DNA from: Bifidobacterium breve
GTDB lineage: Bacteria; Myxococcota_A; UBA796; SXON01
Reading direction: 5' to 3'
Length of the DNA stretch: 42,104 bases
NCBI GenBank assembly: GCA_943328795.2
Contig: CALQBK020000021.1
Location: 1-42,104, forward strand
The notes below the pieces were generated by a model. That model searched no databases and was not told the origin of the DNA. It saw only the letters and a list, made by a program, of their open reading frames with translations. Of the stretch, positions 7,337 to 15,527 are shown one piece after another; within the stretch, counting starts at the first letter, position 1; each line of letters begins with the position of its first letter. The translations under genes were made by a program, and so were the position numbers.

Positions 7337-9532
7337 TCACTCCCGCGGCTGGAAGAGGGGCGCCACCGTCGGCGTTGCGGCGGGCGGGGTCGAGCCAGGT
7401 GGGGGCGTGGCGGCGGGGGCAGCCGCGGGCGGCACGACAACCCCGGCCAGCGCTGCGTCGAGGCCGGCGGCCGTGGCGGGTTCGAGCGCCACGGAGCCGC
7501 GCACCCCCAGCACTGACTCGAGGATGGAGTGCTGCGGGGCAGCCGGGCTGGAGTCCCCGAGAGCCCCCGGGCACGGGACCGAGGCGTCGACCGCAGTCGC
7601 GGCCGTCCCACTCCCCTCGCCTTCCGTGCCGGACAGGTACCCGAGGGCCTCCAGCTTCTTCCGCTCCTCCTCGCCTACGTCCCCAGCGCTGCGCTCGCTG
7701 GCCGTCGACTGGAACAGCTCGCCCGCGTGTGCGTCGAGGATCTCGAGCAGCTGCTTGCCTTGCGTCGAGCAAGCGACGTTCGCGTACACGTCCTTCTCCC
7801 CCGTGGGGTCTGCGACCAAGTCGTAGTACTCGGGTCCGGCGCCCGTCTCCCGCTGCACGTAGCGGCTGCTCGCGCCCCGCAGGCCCGCCAGTCGCCACTT
7901 CGGCTTCGTGATCTCGCCCCGCTCCCGCCCGGCGATATTGGCCGCGCGGTCAAAGCAAAGCGCGCGCGCTTCGATGCGCCCGTCCCCTTCGAAGTCCCCG
8001 ACCAGGCCGGCCGACGAGACGCCGGTCATGCTCGCCGCCCGTGGGACACCCACTAGCGCCAAGACTGTGGGCGCCAGGTCCGTCCCCTCGAACGGCTTCT
8101 CGACCCGCACGGCAGCGTTCACCCGGCCGGGCCAGCGCATCGCGAACGGCACGTGGAGGCTGGTCTCGTAGACGTCGTCGCCGTGGTTGAACCACACGCC
8201 GTGCTCGCCGAACGACTCCCCGTGGTCGCCGATCACGACGACGAGCGTGTTCTTGGTGTCGATGCTGTCCAGCAGCCTGCCGAGCTGTTGGTCCGCGTAG
8301 CTGATCTCGCCCTCGTATTGCGCGGTGACGTAGTTCACGTCCGTGATGCCCTCGAGGCTCTTCTTGAGGTACACCGCGACGTTCTTGACGTCCTTCATGC
8401 TGGTGTGCGCGGGGTCGCGCGGGTCGCCCTGGTAGTACCGCGTGTCGAACGGGGGCGGGGGCGCGTACGGCCCGTGGGCGTCGAAGAGGTGCACCCAGGC
8501 GAACCAGGTGCCGTGCTGGTCCCCGATCCAGGCCAGCGCGTGGTCTACCGTGTCCCCGCCGCGGCGCTCGAGCTCCTCTTCCGGGTGGAAGTGCCGCTGC
8601 AGCATGGCGATGATGCGGGTCGCGAGCAACGACTGCGCCCCGGGGAGGCCCCCAAAGTCGTCGTCGTACACCTGGAAGCCGCGGCGAAACCCGTACGAGC
8701 CGTCGAGCACGTAGCTGCTGACGAACGCGCCGGTCGCCCAGCCGCGGTCGTGCAGCACCTCTGCGAGCAGCGTGCGGTCCTGCGGGATCGCGATCCCGTT
8801 CAACAGCACGCCATGATCCCAGGGCCCGGAGCCCGACAGCATCGAGGTGTGGCTCGGTCCCGTCACGGCCGCGACCGCGCTGGCGTCGAGGAAAAGGGCG
8901 CCCTCCTTGGCGATGCGATCGAACGCGGGGGTGTCGATCGGGTTGCCATACGCCCCAACGTGGTCCGCGCGCGTGGTGTCCAGCGTGACGAGCAGCACGT
9001 TCGGCGCCCCGGCGGGCAAAGGCTCGGAGGCCGCGGCGGGGACGGAGCGCCCGGAGAGCGCAAAAGCGCACAGCGACACTGCGCCCACCAGGGCGGCGAC
9101 ACCGCGCGCCCTCGCGGTAGTCAGCATCCGGCCGACGCCCAGGACGAGCCCCGCAGCCAACCCCGCTACGACGAGGAAGCCAACGGGGTTGCCCTGCAGC
9201 GGCAGCGGGTCCTGGAACGGCGGCGGGTCGCTGAACCACCAGACCGCGATGTCCGCCAGCGCGGGCGTCACCAGGCCCGCGACGAGTCCGAGCCAGCGCT
9301 GCTCCCCCAGCGCACGGGGCGGGAGCACGAGCAACGCAGGCGCCGCCGCGGCGCCGATCAGCCCCGCGCTGACGCCCCCGAGCGCCAGCAGGATGCCGAC
9401 ATCCGCGCCCGAGAAATAGAGACGGCTGGCCCCGAGCACCCGGGCGACCTCGACGAGGCCGAAGACCGCACCGCCGAGCGCAGCCGGGACCAGGAGGTGG
9501 GGCAGCGATTGGAGGCGGCTGTGTCGTTCCAT
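7337..9532 (-). CDS. Membrane-anchored sulfatase-fold protein
   Basis: A 731-residue first gene of the minus-strand operon. About five hydrophobic segments (residues 10-165) are followed by a sulfatase/alkaline-phosphatase-fold domain (about 177-560), an ALGYLSG segment near 610 as in the TPR sulfatase at the window start, and a Pro/Ala/Thr-rich tail. Motifs are VTLDTTRADHVGAYG and IGDHGESFGEHG. The nucleophile position reads T224-x-P-x-H instead of C/S-x-P-x-R, as in phosphoethanolamine transferase-like proteins, so a formylglycine sulfatase is unlikely. The topology (membrane domain then periplasmic catalytic domain) also resembles envelope phosphotransferases. An AAAGGTGG-type ribosome-binding site sits just upstream of ATG 9532. 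The gene diverges from the outer-membrane-type gene across a 162-bp spacer. Confidence 0.87.
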   Translation of the reverse strand: MERHSRLQSLPHLLVPAALGGAVFGLVEVARVLGASRLYFSGADVGILLALGGVSAGLIGAAAAPALLVLPPRALGEQRWLGLVAGLVTPALADIAVWWFSDPPPFQDPLPLQGNPVGFLVVAGLAAGLVLGVGRMLTTARARGVAALVGAVSLCAFALSGRSVPAAASEPLPAGAPNVLLVTLDTTRADHVGAYGNPIDTPAFDRIAKEGALFLDASAVAAVTGPSHTSMLSGSGPWDHGVLLNGIAIPQDRTLLAEVLHDRGWATGAFVSSYVLDGSYGFRRGFQVYDDDFGGLPGAQSLLATRIIAMLQRHFHPEEELERRGGDTVDHALAWIGDQHGTWFAWVHLFDAHGPYAPPPPFDTRYYQGDPRDPAHTSMKDVKNVAVYLKKSLEGITDVNYVTAQYEGEISYADQQLGRLLDSIDTKNTLVVVIGDHGESFGEHGVWFNHGDDVYETSLHVPFAMRWPGRVNAAVRVEKPFEGTDLAPTVLALVGVPRAASMTGVSSAGLVGDFEGDGRIEARALCFDRAANIAGRERGEITKPKWRLAGLRGASSRYVQRETGAGPEYYDLVADPTGEKDVYANVACSTQGKQLLEILDAHAGELFQSTASERSAGDVGEEERKKLEALGYLSGTEGEGSGTAATAVDASVPCPGALGDSSPAAPQHSILESVLGVRGSVALEPATAAGLDAALAGVVVPPAAAPAATPPPGSTPPAATPTVAPLFQPRE

Positions 9533-9577
9533 GGGCCACCTTTTGCCCCGGTCCGCGGCGGATGGCCAGCACGAAAA

Positions 9578-9604
9578 CGTGCATTCTGCGTGCACCGACG
9601 TGCA
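9578..9604. promoter_or_regulatory. Three phased CGTGCA repeats in a divergent promoter region
   Basis: CGTGCA occurs at 9578-9583, 9589-9594 and 9599-9604, with start-to-start distances of 11 and 10 bp, so all copies face the same side of the helix. The cluster lies between the divergent starts at 9532 and 9695. A weak promoter for the plus-strand gene can be drawn next to it: GTGCAA at 9600-9605, a 17-bp gap, then CATTAT at 9623-9628. Repeats spaced by one helical turn are typical of activator or response-regulator sites. The binding protein is unknown and chance cannot be excluded. Confidence 0.4.
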
Positions 9605-9694
9605 AAGTGCGACCGAGTGTGGCATTATGCGCGCCCGTCCCGGTTTGGAATCGCAGGGCCCCCCTCGGGGCTCGGACCCCGGAAAGAGGTACTC

Positions 9695-11557
9695 ATGGCG
9701 CACTGGTCCAGAAAACTCCCGCTTGTCCTTGGTCTTGTGCTCCCGACCGCCGCCTGGGCAGGCGGCACCGCCGTGGTCGCGCCGTTCGTGTCCAAGGGCG
9801 TGGACACCAAGGTGACGAACAACGTCACCGGACTCGTCTCCTCGGAGCTCGATTTTTCGGGTGCGTTCGACACCGTGAACGAGCTCGCGCAGGCGCCCAG
9901 CACCCTGAACGTGGCGTGCCTCTCGAGCACGAGCTGTCTGCAAGGCATCGCGAAGGCCAGCGCGGCCGACGCCGTGATCGCGGGGTCCGTGGCCCCGAGC
10001 GCCTCGGGCGTGCAGATCTACCTCGTCTACTACGACGTGAAGAAGAACGCGATCGTCCGGAAGAAGACCTACGACGTCGGCGCCGAGCCGTCGATCCTCG
10101 CCGGCAAGGCCGGGACCTGGGTGACGGAGCTGACGACCGGGCAAGACGCCGAGGCCACCGCCGAGGCCGAGTCCGTGCCGACCACGTTCGCAGAGAGCGA
10201 AGACGACGACATGCAGATCGGGGGCACGAACCCGTCGGGCACCACCGCGAAGACGCGGATGTCCACGGAGATCCGCCCAGGTGAGCTCGTCGAGGAGGAG
10301 GACCCTGAGGAGGCCCGCGAGGCGGCCGCCGCAAAGACCGCCGCCGCAGCCCAGGCCAAGGCCGCAGCCGACGCGAAGGCGAGGGCGGCCGCGGCCGCGC
10401 AAGCGAAGGCCGCAGCCGATGCGAAGGCGAAGGCAGACGCCGACGCGCGCGCAGCAGCCGAGGCGCAGGCCGCGGCGAAGGCAGCGGCGGACGCGAAGGC
10501 GAAGGCGGACGCACAGGCGAAGGCGGACGCTGCCGCCCGCGCCGCTGCGGCGAAGACGGCGTCGACGGCGAAGCCCGCCGAAGAGGAGTTCTCCTTCGGG
10601 TCCGCCGCCAGCTCCATCCAGGTCGAGGAGGACGCCCCGTCCCGCGCCGTGGTGGAGGACGACGACGAAGACCTCGTCCCGACGCGCACCACGACCTCCC
10701 GCAGCAGCGACGACGTCGAGGACCTCGACCTCGATGAGCCTGCGAGCAAGCCGACGAAGACCACCGCGTCGCGCTCTACCCCCAAAGACGACGAGGAGGA
10801 CCTGGACCTCGACGAGCCCTCTCACTCGAGCCGCGACGACGAGGACTCCGAAAGCTCGTCGAGTCGCTCCCGCACGAGCTCCCGGGACGACGAGGACCTC
10901 GACAGCTCGAGCCGCTCGCGCAGCAGCTCGCGCGACGAAGAGGAGGACGAGCCTCGCTCCTCCTCCAAGTCCCGCTACAGCGACGACGAAGGCAGCGATT
11001 CGCGCAGCTCATCCTCGCGCTCGACGACGAAGAAGGACGACGAGAAGCCCGGCATCGGGGTGACCGTCCGCGTCGGCTACTCGCGGTACTACGACTTCAA
11101 CTTCGTCACGTACGGCGGTGAGCTCACGGTGCCGATCAGCTCGCACATCATGTTCGAGGCCGGCCTCGAGGGCTTCTCGACGCAGCGTGAGCTGTCCGAG
11201 AAGGTGATCCTGCAGATGGCCGAGGAAGAAGACGTGAGCCCCGACCAGATCAACGCGCACCCGTGGAACACGATCCTCCCGTTGAACCTCGGGATCCAGT
11301 ACAAGGTCACCCAGTCGAAGATCCGGCCCTACGTCGGGGCAGACCTCACGGTGACGCCGTACTCGGCGAACTTCGACGTCGCGGTGGGCGGACGGGCGCG
11401 CGTGGGCGCCGACTTCATGGTCGCGGACGTGTTCGGCCTCAACCTGAACCTGTCGGCCGGCGTGATGAGCGGGAAGAACCTGGAGAACACGCAGCCCGGA
11501 ACCAAGAACACCGGCATCATCCCGCAGATCTCCGGCGGCACGGTGCTCGCGTTCTGA
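9695..11557 (+). CDS. Outer-membrane-type protein with TolB-N-like domain, Ala/Lys coil and charged linker
   Basis: A 620-residue exported protein. A Sec signal peptide ends near AWA|GG (about residue 23). Residues about 24-165 resemble the small alpha/beta domain of TolB-N/FlgO-type proteins (AVVAPFVSKGVDTKVTNNV). Residues about 209-288 are Ala/Lys/Asp-rich with repeated QAKAAADAKA units, like the TolA helical domain. Residues about 297-450 are low-complexity Ser/Arg/Asp/Glu. The last 170 residues alternate as beta-strands (VTVRVGYSRYYDFNFVTYGG) and end in Phe, as outer-membrane beta-barrels do. This could span the periplasm from peptidoglycan or inner membrane to the outer membrane. A GGAAAGAGGT ribosome-binding site at 9681-9690 fixes the start. 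The open frame extends far upstream, but that part is antisense to the sulfatase-fold gene. Confidence 0.82.
   Translation: MAHWSRKLPLVLGLVLPTAAWAGGTAVVAPFVSKGVDTKVTNNVTGLVSSELDFSGAFDTVNELAQAPSTLNVACLSSTSCLQGIAKASAADAVIAGSVAPSASGVQIYLVYYDVKKNAIVRKKTYDVGAEPSILAGKAGTWVTELTTGQDAEATAEAESVPTTFAESEDDDMQIGGTNPSGTTAKTRMSTEIRPGELVEEEDPEEAREAAAAKTAAAAQAKAAADAKARAAAAAQAKAAADAKAKADADARAAAEAQAAAKAAADAKAKADAQAKADAAARAAAAKTASTAKPAEEEFSFGSAASSIQVEEDAPSRAVVEDDDEDLVPTRTTTSRSSDDVEDLDLDEPASKPTKTTASRSTPKDDEEDLDLDEPSHSSRDDEDSESSSSRSRTSSRDDEDLDSSSRSRSSSRDEEEDEPRSSSKSRYSDDEGSDSRSSSSRSTTKKDDEKPGIGVTVRVGYSRYYDFNFVTYGGELTVPISSHIMFEAGLEGFSTQRELSEKVILQMAEEEDVSPDQINAHPWNTILPLNLGIQYKVTQSKIRPYVGADLTVTPYSANFDVAVGGRARVGADFMVADVFGLNLNLSAGVMSGKNLENTQPGTKNTGIIPQISGGTVLAF
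10330..10560 (+). repeat. Degenerate tandem repeat encoding Ala/Lys/Asp coil
   Basis: Imperfect repeats built on GCNGACGCGAAGGCGAAGGC-like units encode QAKAAADAKA-type segments inside the outer-membrane-type gene. The protein pattern resembles the TolA periplasmic helix. Repeat number probably varies between strains through slippage. Confidence 0.6.
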
Positions 11558-11567
11558 TCGCGTAGCC

Positions 11568-13565
11568 ATGCGGCCACGGTGGGTGCGGCTCGCGCTCTCG
11601 ATCGCGACCGGCGGGATCTTCGCTGGGGCGGCGCTGCTGTACGCACCGGCGTACTGGCTCGGGGCCGTGTCCGCGCTCGGGATGGCCGGCCCGGGAAGGT
11701 GGCGGCGAGCAGGCGCCGTCGGGGTCTTGGCCGCGGGGGCGTGGACGTTCGCGCGGTTCGTCCTCGCGACGCGGGCCGCTACGGCGAACTTCGGACCCGA
11801 GGCCGACGCGCAGGCCGCGGTGGCCCTGCAGGGCGCAGGTGCGGCGCTGGCGGGGCTCGTCGTGGTGGTCGCCGCGCTGGGCTTTGCGCCCGAGGAGCGC
11901 TTGCGCGGACGGTCGGCGGCCCTGGGCGCCGTCGGCGCTGCCTGCGCGTGGGGGGCGGCCGCGTACCTGCTCTGTGCCGCGGTGGGCGTGCACGCGGCGC
12001 TCGCGCCGCTCTCGTCGGCGCAGGTCGTACGCACCTGGGCGCCCGGGGTAGCCGCCGGGGCGATCGCCCTGTTCGTCACCGCCCGCAGCTCGCGCCTGGC
12101 CGCGCTTGGCCCGCTCCTCGTGCCCGGGCTCCTGCTCCTGCGCGCCCGCCCTGACGACACGGACACCGCGCCGAGCGCCCGCGGGATCGAAGCCGGCGAG
12201 GTCCAACGCACCCGCGCCCGCGCCCAGCGCGAAGGCGCGATCCACGAAGCTCCGACCCCTGGCCCCTGGCGTCTCGCGGGCGAGGCGTTCCCCATCGCCC
12301 CCGGTCGGGACGCGCTGCCGGGCAAGGACGCCTCCTCCACGGCGCGGCTCGGCCGGCGGGTGGAGGTGGTCCCCGGCTTCCCCGTGCCGGTCGTGAACAC
12401 GCGGCCCGAGCGAGTCAGCAGCTGGCTCGTGATCCCCGGCGGTGAGCCCGCGCTGCTGGATCGCGGGTGGACACCCGCCCCTGCGCTCGATGCAGCCGCG
12501 GTGCGGACCTCGCTGCTCGCCGCTTCGAGCTTCCTCGAGCGAAACCAGCTCGCCGGCGGGAAGTTCACGTACATCGTGCGCGGTCCGAGCGGCGATCCCG
12601 GGCCCGGCTACAACTACCCCCGGCACGCGGGCACCGCCTGGTTCCTCGCGCGCATCGCGGCGGCGTTCACCGACGAGCCCGCTCGGCTCGGCGCGCTCGC
12701 GGCCCTGCAGCACCTCGTCGACGTCAGCGGGCGCACGTCGGACGGGCGCGCGTTCGTCCTCGACCCGACGCGCAAGGACGGCAAGGCGTGGATCGGGACC
12801 ACGGCGCTCGCCGTGCTCGCCGTCGAGACGCTCGCCGAGCGCGACCGCCCCCCGGAGTGGGCGGGGTGGACCCGGCAAGTGATCGCCAGCGTCGGACCCG
12901 ACGGCAAGGTGCGCGGGGAGATCCGCACGGGTAGCGGCGAGTTCGTCGACGACGACGCGAACGCGTACGGGCAAGGGCAAGTGATGCTCTCGCTCGCCGC
13001 GATCGCCCGTGCGCCCGGGGAGCCCGACGCCGCCGCGGCGATCGAGGCCCTGGAGCGCGCCAGCGCGTACGTAGGCGGGGTCGGCTACTACGGCCTCGCA
13101 GACCCGCCGTGGGTCGCCGACGAGCACTGGATGTGCCTCGCAGCGCACGGCATCCACGCGCTGAACGCGCTGGGCGGCGTGGCGGTCGACACGGCCGGGC
13201 CGGACGGCGTCTGTCAGACCTACGCGGCTACCGAGGCGCTCTCTGCGCCCCCTGCCGGCGCAGGGTTGCCTCCCTCCGCCGGGCCCGGCGGCGGCGCGGC
13301 CGAGGCCATCGTCGCACGCGCCTGGGACCGCCCCGGCGCTGGCATGACCGCCGCCTCGCTGGACTACGCGCGGCTCTTCCTCGCCAGCCAATACCAGCCA
13401 GGCGACGCACCGATGCTCGCCCGGCCGGAGCGCTTGCTCGGCGGGTTCCGCGACGGCACGTACGACCTGGACGTGCAGATCGACGCCGTGCAGCACATCG
13501 GCGGCGCGCTGCTGGGCACCCTCGCGCTCCTCGAGGGCGTGGATGGCCCCGGCCGCTTGCCGTAG
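11568..13565 (+). CDS. Membrane protein with C-terminal helical (alpha/alpha-barrel-like) domain
   Basis: A 665-residue protein that I do not recognise as a named family. The first 190 residues contain about five hydrophobic segments. A polar linker follows (about 190-310), then a soluble domain (about 315-660) with repeated helical pairs containing GTAWFLARIAAAF, GKAWIGTTALAVLAVETLAE and MTAASLDYARLFLASQY. Aromatic/Gly-rich helix ends such as GPGYNYPRHAGTAWF resemble alpha/alpha-toroid enzymes (terpenoid cyclase-like, glycosyl hydrolase or epimerase folds), but no catalytic signature could be assigned. It starts 10 nt after the stop of the upstream outer-membrane-type gene and is probably co-transcribed. 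It could process an envelope polysaccharide; this is inference only. Confidence 0.75.
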   Translation: MRPRWVRLALSIATGGIFAGAALLYAPAYWLGAVSALGMAGPGRWRRAGAVGVLAAGAWTFARFVLATRAATANFGPEADAQAAVALQGAGAALAGLVVVVAALGFAPEERLRGRSAALGAVGAACAWGAAAYLLCAAVGVHAALAPLSSAQVVRTWAPGVAAGAIALFVTARSSRLAALGPLLVPGLLLLRARPDDTDTAPSARGIEAGEVQRTRARAQREGAIHEAPTPGPWRLAGEAFPIAPGRDALPGKDASSTARLGRRVEVVPGFPVPVVNTRPERVSSWLVIPGGEPALLDRGWTPAPALDAAAVRTSLLAASSFLERNQLAGGKFTYIVRGPSGDPGPGYNYPRHAGTAWFLARIAAAFTDEPARLGALAALQHLVDVSGRTSDGRAFVLDPTRKDGKAWIGTTALAVLAVETLAERDRPPEWAGWTRQVIASVGPDGKVRGEIRTGSGEFVDDDANAYGQGQVMLSLAAIARAPGEPDAAAAIEALERASAYVGGVGYYGLADPPWVADEHWMCLAAHGIHALNALGGVAVDTAGPDGVCQTYAATEALSAPPAGAGLPPSAGPGGGAAEAIVARAWDRPGAGMTAASLDYARLFLASQYQPGDAPMLARPERLLGGFRDGTYDLDVQIDAVQHIGGALLGTLALLEGVDGPGRLP

Positions 13566-13630
13566 CCCAAAGTGTGCACGAGGCGCAGCCGCAGCGCGCA
13601 ATTTGGGCGCTCACATCCTGGGCTAGCGCC
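13565..13630. terminator. Inverted repeats between convergent genes
   Basis: GCCCAAA at 13565-13571 pairs with TTTGGGC at 13602-13608 across a large GC-rich loop with partial internal pairing. GGCGCT at 13606-13611 pairs with AGCGCC at 13625-13630. The location between two convergent genes suits a bidirectional terminator, but there is no clear T-run. Confidence 0.4.
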
Positions 13631-13986
13631 TACCCCTCGAGCAGCCGCGCTAGCTCACCGGACTTCACGGCCGCCTCTGCCTGGTCCGCCCCGCCGAGGA
13701 GCTGGCCCTTGACGAACACCATCGGGTAGGTCGGCCACTTGGCCCACAGCTTCAGCGCGAGGCGCTCGCGCCAGCCCGAGGCGTAGCTCCCGAACTCGAT
13801 GTACTCGACCTTATGGCCGGCGCCCTCGAGCGCCCGGACCCCGCGCGGACAGTTCGGGTTCCACGCCATCCCGACTACGACGATCGGGTGAGCGGCGAGC
13901 GCGTCCGCGACCTTCTGCACGGTCTCCACGTGGAAGGCATCGAGCCGGGCGTCGGCGAGGGAGTGATGAGCGGGTGACGGAATCAT
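13630..13986 (-). CDS. Monothiol glutaredoxin-like protein
   Basis: A 118-residue thioredoxin-fold protein. The redox loop reads WNPNCPRGV with one cysteine (C46) where CxxC or CGFS would be expected. The cis-proline loop is WPTYP (Pro88), followed by FVKGQLLGGADQ, the usual glutaredoxin glycine pair that contacts glutathione. Lineage-specific monothiol glutaredoxins carry or transfer Fe-S clusters, but the CPRG variant is not the standard CGFS, so the role is uncertain. Start ATG 13984-13986 follows the strong domain boundary; the open frame continuing upstream is antisense to the kinase gene. The gene diverges from the UbiB-type kinase with an 88-bp spacer. Confidence 0.8.
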   Translation of the reverse strand: MIPSPAHHSLADARLDAFHVETVQKVADALAAHPIVVVGMAWNPNCPRGVRALEGAGHKVEYIEFGSYASGWRERLALKLWAKWPTYPMVFVKGQLLGGADQAEAAVKSGELARLLEG

Positions 13987-14074
13987 GGGGGTGGTTATCC
14001 TTCGGGCGGTGAGTCCCTCCGCCGCGGCAAGCGGCTTCCGGGGCGGTAGATACACACGCACGAGAAAAGCGGCG

Positions 14075-15406
14075 ATGGCTATCAAACTTTCCCGACTCGC
14101 CCAGCTCGGAAGCCTCTCCACGCGCGTCGGAGGCTCGTACCTGGGCCAGCGCATCACCGGCATGTTCCAGGACGAGGAGGGGCGAAAGCGCTCGCTCGAC
14201 AAGGCGCACGTCGAGAACGCCGAGCGCATCGTGGCCAACCTCGGGTCACTGAAGGGCGCCGCGATGAAGGTGGGCCAGGCGGTCGCCCAGGTGGCCGACG
14301 GGCTCAACATGCCGCCCGAGGCGCGGGCGATGCTCGGGCGGCTGCACGACAAGGCAGAGCCGGTGCCGTTCAGCGACATCCGCCGCCGCGTGGAGAGGGA
14401 GCTCGGCGGGGACCTCGGCAGCTTGTTCAAGAGCTTCGACGAGGAGCCGGTCGGCACCGCGTCGCTCGGGCAGGCGCACGGCGCGCTCTTGCCGGACGGC
14501 ACGTCGGTCGTCGTGAAGGTGCTGCACGACGGCATCGAGGACAGCGTCGGCAGCGACATGAGCGCCCTCAAGACGATGCTGCTCGCCGGCCGCGTGTTGC
14601 AGCGCGACAAGGCGGAGGTCGACGAGATCTGGTCGGAGATCACGGCTAGGCTCCAGGAGGAGCTCGACTACCGGCAGGAGGCCGCGAACCTGGTGTACTT
14701 TCGGCGCCTGTTCACGCAGGGTCGCCCCCAGGACCGCGACCCCGACGTCACTGTCCCGTTCGTCCACGAGGGCTGGTCGACGGGCAAGGTGCTCACCATG
14801 GAGCGCCTGCCCGGCCGCCCGCTCGCAGTTTTCCAGGCCACCGCCCCGGCCGCGGCGAAGCAGCGCGCGGGCGTCACGCTCGGCCGCACCTTCCTGAAGA
14901 TGGAGTACCTCTGGCGGGCGATGCACGCGGACCCGCACCCGGGCAACTACCTCTTCACGCCCGACGGCAAGGTCGGCATCCTGGACTTCGGCTGCGTGCG
15001 TCGGTACGACGTCAAGTGGATGGCCAGCTACGCCCGGGTCGGCCTCGCAGCGATCAACGGAGACCGCGAGGCGTGCGTCTCAGAGTGCATCCCGCTCGGC
15101 TGCCTGACCGAGCGCCACCCCGAGGCCGACGAGCTCCTCTGGAAGCTCTGCTCGTCGATCGCGGAGGCGTTCCGCCCCGGCGGCTTCGTCATGGGCGGGC
15201 CCGACGACCACGTCCAGGACGAGGTCACGAAGCTCATGCCGTCGATCATCGCACAGCACCGCCTCAAGGCTCCCCGCGAGCTCGTCTACCTGCACCGCGC
15301 GCTTGGGGGCACCCACCAGCTGATGAAGGCGCTGAAGGCGCACGCCGAGTGGCGGCCGATGCTGGTCGAGTACGGCACCCAGTGCATCCGAGATGCGGGG
15401 GTGTAG
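14075..15406 (+). CDS. AarF/UbiB (ABC1) family atypical kinase
   Basis: A 443-residue ABC1-family protein. Seen motifs are the N-terminal KxGQ (KVGQ, residues 65-68) with its surrounding GAAMKVGQAVAQ segment, GTASLGQAH in place of the glycine-rich loop, the VVVKV lysine, ELDYRQEAAN, the catalytic loop HADPHPGNYLF and the metal DFG in ILDFGCVRRYD. Such proteins bind ATP and support ubiquinone or other lipid metabolism. No ubiquinone genes are adjacent, so the substrate pathway is unknown. Start MAIKLSRL at 14075 is preferred over an in-frame ATG at 13985, which would overlap the start codon of the divergent glutaredoxin-like gene and add 30 unconserved-looking residues. The ribosome-binding site is weak (GAGAAAAG). 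Confidence 0.9.
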   Translation: MAIKLSRLAQLGSLSTRVGGSYLGQRITGMFQDEEGRKRSLDKAHVENAERIVANLGSLKGAAMKVGQAVAQVADGLNMPPEARAMLGRLHDKAEPVPFSDIRRRVERELGGDLGSLFKSFDEEPVGTASLGQAHGALLPDGTSVVVKVLHDGIEDSVGSDMSALKTMLLAGRVLQRDKAEVDEIWSEITARLQEELDYRQEAANLVYFRRLFTQGRPQDRDPDVTVPFVHEGWSTGKVLTMERLPGRPLAVFQATAPAAAKQRAGVTLGRTFLKMEYLWRAMHADPHPGNYLFTPDGKVGILDFGCVRRYDVKWMASYARVGLAAINGDREACVSECIPLGCLTERHPEADELLWKLCSSIAEAFRPGGFVMGGPDDHVQDEVTKLMPSIIAQHRLKAPRELVYLHRALGGTHQLMKALKAHAEWRPMLVEYGTQCIRDAGV

Positions 15407-15426
15407 CACCGAGTTATCAGGGGCAT

Positions 15427-15527
15427 GGCAGGCCGTGCCGCGCTGGTGCCGGCCCCGGTCTTCAAAACCGGTCGGGGCGCTCTGGAAGGATCCGCCCGGT
15501 GAGTTCGATTCTCATGGCCTGCCGCCA
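15427..15527 (+). tRNA. selC: tRNA-Sec (selC), anticodon TCA
   Basis: The acceptor stem has 8 bp: GGCAGGCC at 15427-15434 pairs perfectly with GGCCTGCC at 15516-15523. A discriminator G and genome-encoded CCA follow (15524-15527). The anticodon stem CCGGT/ACCGG encloses loop CTTCAAA, with anticodon TCA at 15462-15464. A long variable arm (GGGCG/CGCCC around 15475-15497) and a T-arm with TTCGATT (GTGAG/CTCAT, outer pair G-U) complete it. The 8-bp acceptor, UGA-reading anticodon and long extra arm are diagnostic of selenocysteine tRNA. It lies 20 nt after the kinase stop and may be read through from it. Its last 16 nt overlap the antisense end of the BNR-repeat gene. Confidence 0.95.

Noticed and set aside
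8153-9694. Upstream extension of the outer-membrane-type gene
   Set aside because: It is antisense to the sulfatase-fold gene; the good ribosome-binding site and signal peptide at 9695 set the start.
10330-11045. CRISPR or phage-like repeat array
   Set aside because: The repeats are in frame, degenerate and encode a continuous low-complexity protein; there are no unique spacers.
13630-13986. Selenoprotein near selC (glutaredoxin-like)
   Set aside because: The redox residue is an ordinary TGC-type Cys codon and there is no in-frame TGA. No other UGA-interrupted homologue was seen in the window.
13985-14074. Longer UbiB-type kinase starting at ATG 13985
   Set aside because: It would overlap the divergent glutaredoxin start codon and adds 30 residues of no family character.
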